Source: Candidatus Obscuribacterales bacterium
Lineage (GTDB): Bacteria > Cyanobacteriota > Vampirovibrionia > Obscuribacterales > Obscuribacteraceae
DNA: 10,817 bases
Reading direction: 5' to 3'
Assembly: GCA_021732245.1 (NCBI GenBank)
Contig: JAKFVJ010000464.1
Location: 1-10,817 of the forward strand
In this document: one piece after another, positions 6,743 to 10,817 of the stretch
Numbering within the stretch: position 1 is the first letter of the stretch
Layout of the letters: every line of letters starts with the position of its first letter
Program-made: the position numbers and the translations under genes
The notes under the pieces: generated by a model
Database searches by the model: none
Seen by the model: the letters and a program-made list of their open reading frames with translations, nothing else
Told to the model about the DNA's origin: nothing

Positions 6743-7315
6743 ATGATCAAAAATTTGCGTAGCTTGGCAGCTCTGGCTTTGGTAGCTTGCTCTGTGCCTA
6801 TGATTCAATCCGTAGTTTTAGCTGCCCCTCAAACAGTTGCTCAACGTGCGCCGATTGCCCCTGTGACTGTTGGTCAATGGTTCACCAAGTTTGATCAAGT
6901 CATGCACACCAACATCATCACCATGCAAGAAAAAGAGCAGTGTGATGGATTGTTGGCCCAAGCAATAATGCCGAATTTTGACAAAGGGACAGCCAGAACT
7001 TTGCTGTCGGGTTTGTCGGGTCGTTATGTGCGTGCTTCGCAAATGCTTGATGCAATGCCGAAGATGGCGCAAACAAAGCAGCTATACGAAGGATATGCGT
7101 GGTATTACCTGGAAACATCCAAGCTGTTCCAAACATATTTGAAATTAATAGACAATCCGATGGGATTGGCTGCAACAGATGAGAGTGGTCAATTGCTTGC
7201 TCCGCAGCTCGTTCAAAAGAAAGAACAGTTGATCAAAGTGCGTGAGGCACTAATTGCGCTCGATCAAAAAGTGCGCAATGAAAATGGTGTGACTACACCA
7301 GCTATTGGTATGTAG
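6743..7315 (+). CDS. Exported helical protein of unknown function
   Basis: The 190-residue protein starts with a typical export signal: Lys3 and Arg6, then a hydrophobic core. Cleavage could be after about Ala27-Ala28 (VVLAA-PQ, signal peptidase I). However, LVAC at 13-16 also fits a lipobox, so a lipoprotein anchored through Cys16 cannot be excluded. The mature part is mostly helical with no recognised domain. It has one further cysteine (Cys67), a Tyr/Trp-rich patch (YEGYAWYYLE, 115-124) and a charged C-terminal helix (about 155-180). I chose the ATG at 6743 because TGAGGAT (6730-6736) precedes it by about six bases. The open frame reaches a TTG at 6641, but that would bury the signal peptide 34 residues in. 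It diverges from the TonB-like gene and is followed 49 bases later by another exported protein. Confidence 0.85.
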   Translation: MIKNLRSLAALALVACSVPMIQSVVLAAPQTVAQRAPIAPVTVGQWFTKFDQVMHTNIITMQEKEQCDGLLAQAIMPNFDKGTARTLLSGLSGRYVRASQMLDAMPKMAQTKQLYEGYAWYYLETSKLFQTYLKLIDNPMGLAATDESGQLLAPQLVQKKEQLIKVREALIALDQKVRNENGVTTPAIGM

Positions 7316-7333
7316 GTTGCCAACTCTGTGAGA

Positions 7334-7350
7334 TAATACGTCTGGTATTA
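7334..7350 (+). promoter_or_regulatory. Perfect dyad or hairpin in the leader of the second exported-protein gene
   Basis: TAATAC-GTCTG-GTATTA is a perfect 6-bp inverted repeat with a 5-base loop between the two tandem exported-protein genes. It ends 14 bases before the next ATG, directly next to that gene's AAGGG (7351-7355). It could be an operator, a small RNA hairpin affecting translation, or chance. It overlaps GATAAT (7332-7337), a -10-like hexamer without a partner -35. It lacks a following U-tract, so it is not a standard terminator. Confidence 0.3.
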
Positions 7351-7364
7351 AAGGGTCACTTGTC

Positions 7365-7862
7365 ATGCGTAAATTATTGATTCCGGTTTCATGTTTGGTA
7401 GCTCTCTCGTTTTCATTTGCTCCTGTGAGAGCTGATGATTCAGAGTGGTTGACTGAAGATCAAATGCAAAAGATGTCCATAACTGAATTGCAGTCATGGG
7501 CAAATAAGACAGACAAAACAATAAAGACCTCGCGCACCTTCAAATCAAAGCCAAGCAAAGTCCATATGGAGAAGCGTCTTGGTTTTCACCCGATGCTAGC
7601 GGAAAATTCTCCTGATGTTCCTCTGCGTGATGAATTGCATCCCAACACTGGTGTTAGACCAGATGGCGCTGATTCTTCCAAATATCCTGAGCCTCATTAT
7701 TATGATGAGAAACCGGAAAGAGATTGGAAGGGCGGCATCGTTGATGGCATGGGCAAAGTAGTTACGTCACCACTAACCGGTGCCGGTCATATGTTGAATT
7801 TCACAGGCAAAGCACTCAATAAAGTGTTGTACTTCCTCGACGAAGCATTCCCCTGGATCTAA
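7365..7862 (+). CDS. Small exported protein of unknown function
   Basis: The 165-residue protein has a clear Sec signal peptide (MRKLL, then a hydrophobic core) with a cleavage site after Ala23 (PVRA-DD). The mature protein of about 142 residues contains no cysteine. Residues 24-60 are acidic, then polar and Lys-rich. Residues 75-120 are Pro/His/Asp/Tyr-rich and likely unstructured. Residues 123-165 (GGIVDGMGKVV to FPWI) are Gly-rich and amphipathic, with an aromatic C-terminus that could contact membrane or a partner. I do not recognise a family. An AAGGG sits nine bases before the ATG at 7365. It probably shares a transcript with the preceding exported-protein gene (49-bp gap), although the leader dyad leaves room for separate control. 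Confidence 0.82.
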   Translation: MRKLLIPVSCLVALSFSFAPVRADDSEWLTEDQMQKMSITELQSWANKTDKTIKTSRTFKSKPSKVHMEKRLGFHPMLAENSPDVPLRDELHPNTGVRPDGADSSKYPEPHYYDEKPERDWKGGIVDGMGKVVTSPLTGAGHMLNFTGKALNKVLYFLDEAFPWI

Positions 7863-7871
7863 TTCTTTTCG

Positions 7872-7939
7872 GTCATTCTGAGCCACACGAAGAATCTCGC
7901 GTGTTAACTTGTGAGACTCTTCGCTTCTCTCAGAGTGAC
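7872..7939. repeat. Dispersed inverted-repeat element, degenerate copy (HSERSEES type)
   Basis: Outer arms GTCATTCTGAG (7872-7882) and CTCAGAGTGAC (7929-7939) are inverted with one mismatch. Inner arms CGAAGAATCTCGC (7889-7901) and GTGAGACTCTTCG (7911-7923) are inverted with 11 of 13 matches. The element is a shorter, worn relative of the copy at 8727-8835. It lies between the 3' ends of two convergent exported-protein genes, where its RNA hairpin could act as a bidirectional 3' structure. Translated, such repeats give peptides like CHSERSEES, familiar as spurious proteins in many genomes. Confidence 0.8.
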
Positions 7940-7944
7940 AGTAG

Positions 7945-8625
7945 TTATCTAATTGCGTGAAATGCCTTTTTGCGGCTTTCATCCATTTGTTTGATGTCGT
8001 GATCGATGTTGTGGCAAATTGCTGCGATGGCCGTTTGATTGTAATTCGGACCGACTGCTAACGTTTGCAGAATTTGATATTGATTTTGAATGTCTTGAAC
8101 GCCTGACTTCAATTCAGTCATGTATTCGTCTGCTTTCTCTACTTTGTCATCAGGAATTAGGACGGCATCGATGTCTTCTTGAAGTATAGGAATTAGATTC
8201 GCTAATTGAGTCATGTAGTAGTCTACCCACTTTTTGCGCATTGGCAGGTAATCACCAGTCGTGAAGTTGACTGGAATGTAGATGACCGTACCGGCAATAA
8301 TTTCTGGTTCTTCAATTAGATTTGCAACTTGTCTTGTTGCTTCGTTGTAAAGATCTGTGTCTGAATGCTTTACTTGCCCCAGTGTCTTGGCGAGCGTATT
8401 GAGTCCTAGTTGAGCTTCCTTAACGGTCTTTACGACGCTGCCTTGTAGCGGTGTCGACGTAGTTGTTGTCGTTGTTGTTATGTTTGTTGTGGATTCGGTT
8501 GCCTGAGCTACGGCTTTGGGTTTTGTGTTGCAAGGTCCTTTGGCGCATGCATCGGGGTGGTGCATATCGCAAGCCTGTGCAGAAATCGCTGTGCTAGCCA
8601 GAATAGCAGCAAGAATCCATCTCAT
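7945..8625 (-). CDS. Exported protein with Thr-rich linker, unknown function
   Basis: The 226-residue protein has a signal peptide (MRWILAAILA onward) with likely cleavage after Ala18 (AQA-CD). Cysteines at 19, 27 and 32 near the mature N-terminus could form a disulfide or bind metal together with His22 and His23. AQAC does not fit a lipobox well, so lipid attachment at Cys19 is unlikely but not excluded. Residues about 42-60 are Ser/Thr-rich, with seven consecutive threonines, and form a flexible linker to a helical domain (about 62-226) that has one more cysteine (Cys204). I recognise no family. The ATG at 8625 follows an AGGGG(G) run at 8632-8637. The gene is flanked by two copies of the same inverted-repeat element and converges with the exported-protein gene ending at 7862. 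Confidence 0.83.
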   Translation of the reverse strand: MRWILAAILASTAISAQACDMHHPDACAKGPCNTKPKAVAQATESTTNITTTTTTTSTPLQGSVVKTVKEAQLGLNTLAKTLGQVKHSDTDLYNEATRQVANLIEEPEIIAGTVIYIPVNFTTGDYLPMRKKWVDYYMTQLANLIPILQEDIDAVLIPDDKVEKADEYMTELKSGVQDIQNQYQILQTLAVGPNYNQTAIAAICHNIDHDIKQMDESRKKAFHAIR

Positions 8626-8681
8626 TTACAACCCCCTTGTGGCGACCTGTTTGTAATGGGAATTATGGCATGAGGCTTTGC

Positions 8682-8736
8682 CTTTGTCATGCGGCGGCGT
8701 CCGTCTTTGTCATGCAGAGCAGATGCTTTGTCATTC
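8682..8736 (+). repeat. Three spaced CTTTGTCATKC copies beside the inverted repeat
   Basis: CTTTGTCATGC occurs at 8682-8692 and 8705-8715, and CTTTGTCATTC at 8726-8736, at 23- and 21-base steps. The third copy is the outer left arm of the inverted-repeat element. The first two may therefore be fragments of older copies or an incipient tandem duplication. Confidence 0.45.
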
Positions 8737-8835
8737 TGAGGGAGCGTATGCGACCGAAGAATCTGCCGCGTCGTGCCGATAAATCGCGGTAGATTCTTCG
8801 CTGCGTTGCTACGCAACTTCGCTCAGAATGACAAA
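8727..8835. repeat. Dispersed inverted-repeat (REP/MITE-like) element, intact copy
   Basis: TTTGTCATTCTGAG (8727-8740) pairs perfectly with CTCAGAATGACAAA (8822-8835), 14 of 14. Inside, CGAAGAATCTGCCGCG (8755-8770) pairs with CGCGGTAGATTCTTCG (8785-8800) with one mismatch. A small hairpin TGCGT-TGCT-ACGCA lies at 8802-8815. The 109-bp element would fold into a long two-tier cruciform or RNA stem. It encodes nothing and has no transposase. It fills much of the 211-bp gap between two co-oriented minus-strand genes, and could act as a terminator for the oxidoreductase transcript. It ends two bases from that gene's stop codon. Confidence 0.85.
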
Positions 8836-8836
8836 T

Positions 8837-9886
8837 TTACGCGATTGTCTCGATTTCAATTCCCGGTATCGCGTTAACTAAATTCGCGCCGAAAGCCATA
8901 GATGGTGTCAGTGCACCTGTAGCGACGCCGCCGGCGAGTAGTTTTTCTACGCATGCGAGTGCTGAATGACTGGTCAATGTGTAGCCTTCGGGACAACGCA
9001 TACGGAATGTGCATTGCATGTCTCCAAATTTTCCGTTTGCGACAATAACGCATTTCGCCGTGGAGCGTCCTTCGTCGGTCGGACCGCTTATGTATTTCGA
9101 GATCATTTGCTTGCCAATTGTCTGCACTGGCGGACTGGCAAGTATTGGTCTAAATAACTCTGCCAAACGCATAAACATGATGGCGTTAGTTGTGGTGGCA
9201 AAATAAACTTCAATGTTGGGAATGCCGGTAGATCTATAAGCCGTAGCCAAATCTCCCCAAGGCATTGTTACTGAAATTGTGCTCTTGTGATTGAATGGAA
9301 ACTTTGTTGTTTTGTAAGCAAGCGGCACTCTAACAAGCTTGCCGTCCTGCCTGATGCAGCCACCATGGGCGGTGCCTTCAAACATTGTCTTAGCTGTGCC
9401 TCGACTTATGCCTGCTCCAACACCTGCAATACCTAAGCGCAATTGAGTTGTTCCGGGCAGGCGCTCTTTGATCATTGCCGCTAGGCAATCTGTGGGTACC
9501 ACATCAAAACCTACTCCGGAAATTGCCGTGATACCGGCATCCACGCAATCGGAATTGCGAGAGAAGAGTTCTTCAAATACACCTATCTCACCAGTGACGT
9601 CTAAATAATGCGCTTTAGCTTTGAGGCAAGCATTGAGCATTGGTCGAAATGTAGCTGAAAATGGTCCGGCGCAATGCAACACTAAATCGACATCTTGCAA
9701 ATTGGATGCTATCTCATCACTAGACAAAAGCGAAAATGCGCGCCAAGGCATATCAAGTTCTTTGCCTAATTGTTCAACTTGCACCGAATTGCGACCAGCC
9801 AAAATTGGCTTGAGTCCCTTTTCCTTGGCAAGTCGAGCAATTAATTTACCCGTATAACCATTGGCACCATATAGCATCCACGTCAT
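8837..9886 (-). CDS. Saccharopine-dehydrogenase-like NAD(P)-binding oxidoreductase
   Basis: The 349-residue protein has an N-terminal Rossmann fold with GANGYTG (7-13) and AGR (30-32, suggesting NADP preference), followed by HCAGPF (71-76), YLDVTGE (94-100) and GVGFDVVPTD (124-133). These motifs are shared by bacterial saccharopine-dehydrogenase-like proteins and by the trans-acting enoyl reductases of mycobacterial lipid synthesis. True lysine-pathway saccharopine dehydrogenase is not implied, and the substrate is unknown. The length is somewhat short for trans-acting enoyl reductases (about 400), with a compact C-terminal half. The ATG at 9886 is preceded by AAGG (9897-9900). The rhodanese gene ends 17 bases upstream, so the two form an operon. 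The stop codon lies almost against the inverted-repeat element. Confidence 0.88.
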   Translation of the reverse strand: MTWMLYGANGYTGKLIARLAKEKGLKPILAGRNSVQVEQLGKELDMPWRAFSLLSSDEIASNLQDVDLVLHCAGPFSATFRPMLNACLKAKAHYLDVTGEIGVFEELFSRNSDCVDAGITAISGVGFDVVPTDCLAAMIKERLPGTTQLRLGIAGVGAGISRGTAKTMFEGTAHGGCIRQDGKLVRVPLAYKTTKFPFNHKSTISVTMPWGDLATAYRSTGIPNIEVYFATTTNAIMFMRLAELFRPILASPPVQTIGKQMISKYISGPTDEGRSTAKCVIVANGKFGDMQCTFRMRCPEGYTLTSHSALACVEKLLAGGVATGALTPSMAFGANLVNAIPGIEIETIA

Positions 9887-9903
9887 CGGTTTTTTACCTT
9901 AGA

Positions 9904-10278
9904 TCAAGAAGGATTGGTTTCCGGTAGATTCTTCTCGCGCCAGAGTCTTATTCCGCCGGCCATTGACAGGACATTTTTGTAACCCATTTTTTGTAAATTA
10001 TCGGCAGCCATGGCTGAGCGGTAGCCGCCTCCGCAATAAAGGACAATTTCAGCGTTGTAGTCAGGTATTTGCTTCTCGATATCACGCTCAATAATGCCGC
10101 GTCCCAGGTGTTGTGCACCTTGAGCATGCCCGGCTGTCCACTCATGGTCTTCACGTACATCTATAAAGTAGAACGGTACGCGGTTTTGCAATCTTGCAAA
10201 TACGTCGTCGACAGTAATCTCTTTGATACGAGTTTTGGCGTCTTCGGCCAGCTTTTCGAATGCTGCGCTATGTTTCAT
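9904..10278 (-). CDS. Single-domain rhodanese-like sulfurtransferase
   Basis: The 124-residue cytoplasmic protein has one rhodanese domain: ITVDDVFARL (21-30), FIDVREDHEW (38-47) and the active-site loop CGGGYRS (82-88), whose Cys82 would carry the persulfide. The C-terminal AGGIRLW (107-113) is also typical. A catalytic cysteine is present, so it is probably active in sulfur transfer (thiosulfate or persulfide), but the acceptor is unknown. A leading segment of about 18 residues, Lys/Glu/Ala-rich, precedes the domain. I chose the ATG at 10278 because TGAGGT (10287-10292) is well spaced. The frame opens at a TTG at 10293 that overlaps this ribosome binding site. It is the first gene of a two-gene unit with the downstream oxidoreductase. 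Confidence 0.92.
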   Translation of the reverse strand: MKHSAAFEKLAEDAKTRIKEITVDDVFARLQNRVPFYFIDVREDHEWTAGHAQGAQHLGRGIIERDIEKQIPDYNAEIVLYCGGGYRSAMAADNLQKMGYKNVLSMAGGIRLWREKNLPETNPS

Positions 10279-10307
10279 TGGCGATAACCTCAATTCAGAG
10301 TGGAAAT

Positions 10308-10313
10308 ATTGTA
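10308..10313 (-). promoter_or_regulatory. -10 element for the rhodanese operon
   Basis: TACAAT on the minus strand (10313-10308) matches the -10 consensus at 5 of 6 bases and lies 30 bases before the rhodanese ATG. No good -35 box is visible at the standard distance. A small 5-bp inverted repeat AGAGT/ACTCT surrounds it. Confidence 0.3.
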
Positions 10314-10323
10314 CTCTTTCATG

Positions 10324-10352
10324 TTCTCAAGTGCGTCTCCGAATGCCATAAT
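10324..10352 (+). promoter_or_regulatory. Possible sigma70 promoter for the FAH-family gene
   Basis: TTCTCA (10324-10329), a 17-base spacer and CATAAT (10347-10352) match the consensus at 4 and 5 of 6 positions. The predicted start near 10359 leaves a leader of about 56 bases before the ATG at 10415. It lies back to back with the rhodanese promoter. Confidence 0.4.
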
Positions 10353-10414
10353 ATGTTCATTCATAACTATCAAAAACGTTCCCAATGGGCGTTGTAATGA
10401 GCGAGGCAAGCTAA

Positions 10415-10817
10415 ATGTTGTTTGAGCGCAATCCGCGTACTGTTAAATTCCTCAATGTCGAAATTCCTGAACCAAGGATTTTGCTTGATTGTTTGGGTTT
10501 TGAAAAGCATGTTGTTCAAATCCGTGCAAAACGCGGTATACAAATTTGGCCGGGCTGGTACGATCACGCAGCTTATTATGTAGTTGATCTGCCTCCTGAA
10601 AAAGTGTTTGGACCTGGTGAAGAAGTAGTTATTCCTTCTAGTATTATGGCTCCCGATTACGAATTTGAAATTGCTTGCGTGGCAACAAAGACAGCATTGC
10701 TAACAAGCTTTGATGAAGCAATGGATTTCTTCAAGAACCATTGCTATTTGACCATTCTCAATGATTGGTCCGCGCGTGATGTGCAGAAAAAAGACATGGA
10801 AGGTCTTGGACCGACAC
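10415..10817 (+). CDS. Fumarylacetoacetate-hydrolase-family protein (C-terminus off window)
   Basis: The first 134 residues are present. LTILNDWSARDVQKKDME (112-129) is the hallmark of the FAH fold, which cleaves or decarboxylates C-C bonds of acylpyruvate- or fumarylacetoacetate-like diketo acids with Mg or Ca. Glu83-x-Glu85 (DYEFE) and Asp117, 32 residues later, reproduce the E-x-E ... D metal-site spacing of the family. The N-terminal 75 residues are the usual variable region. The ATG at 10415 is preceded immediately by an in-frame TAA (10412-10414) and by GAGG (10403-10406) eight bases upstream, so the start is secure. The specific substrate (catechol meta-cleavage product, fumarylacetoacetate or acylpyruvate) cannot be told from this fragment. 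It diverges from the rhodanese operon. Confidence 0.9.
   Translation, partial: MLFERNPRTVKFLNVEIPEPRILLDCLGFEKHVVQIRAKRGIQIWPGWYDHAAYYVVDLPPEKVFGPGEEVVIPSSIMAPDYEFEIACVATKTALLTSFDEAMDFFKNHCYLTILNDWSARDVQKKDMEGLGPT

Noticed and set aside
7773..7982. Minus-strand 69-codon frame with a CHSERSEES-type peptide
   Set aside because: It is the translation of the inverted-repeat element at 7872-7939 and overlaps two real genes. This peptide type is a well-known annotation artefact.
8622..8816. Minus-strand 64-codon frame upstream of the Thr-linker exported protein
   Set aside because: It is formed largely by the inverted-repeat element at 8727-8835 and overlaps the start of the real gene. No ribosome binding site or family motif is present.
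10370..10567. Minus-strand 65-codon frame near the right end
   Set aside because: It lies opposite the well-supported FAH-family gene.

Overview
The window reads as chromosomal DNA of a diderm (Gram-negative-type) bacterium of moderate GC content. The evidence is a TonB/TolA-type energy transducer and several Sec-exported proteins. The combination of a very large charged repeat protein, group I xylose isomerase, small uncharacterised secreted proteins and short inverted repeats of the 'HSERSEES' type would suit an environmental lineage such as the non-photosynthetic relatives of cyanobacteria (Obscuribacterales). This taxonomic guess rests on general impression and is weak. No rRNA, tRNA, CRISPR array, transposase or phage gene is visible.

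Layout: (1) Positions 1-3184 on the minus strand are one uninterrupted reading frame of 1061 codons that runs off the left edge. It encodes a giant hydrophilic, helix-rich protein with an annexin-like motif and a hydrophobic glycine/alanine-rich segment near the visible C-terminal end. (2) A 187-bp divergent control region (3185-3371) holds two overlapping back-to-back promoters flanked by two near-identical 16-bp dyads. (3) xylA (3372-4592, plus) is complete and keeps every known metal- and substrate-binding residue. (4) Convergent to it, on the minus strand, lies a two-gene zeta-toxin-like unit (4603-5318) in which the kinase-like gene precedes, and overlaps by 4 bp, a 65-residue partner. 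(5) Upstream on the same strand is a TonB-family protein with an extra two-helix N-terminal module (5394-6557). (6) Two consecutive plus-strand genes (6743-7315, 7365-7862) and one minus-strand gene (7945-8625) encode signal-peptide proteins of unknown function. Two copies of a dispersed inverted-repeat element (7872-7939 and 8727-8835) flank the last one. (7) A rhodanese gene followed after 17 bp by a saccharopine-dehydrogenase-like oxidoreductase (10278 down to 8837, minus) diverges from a fumarylacetoacetate-hydrolase-family gene that runs off the right edge (10415-10817).

The window is mostly a series of short transcription units, not one large cluster. The linked groups supported by spacing are the zeta-like pair (ATGA overlap), the rhodanese/oxidoreductase pair, and possibly the two tandem secreted proteins. 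The points most worth a second look are the giant protein with its shared control region next to xylA, the reversed order of the zeta-type module, and the TonB architecture.
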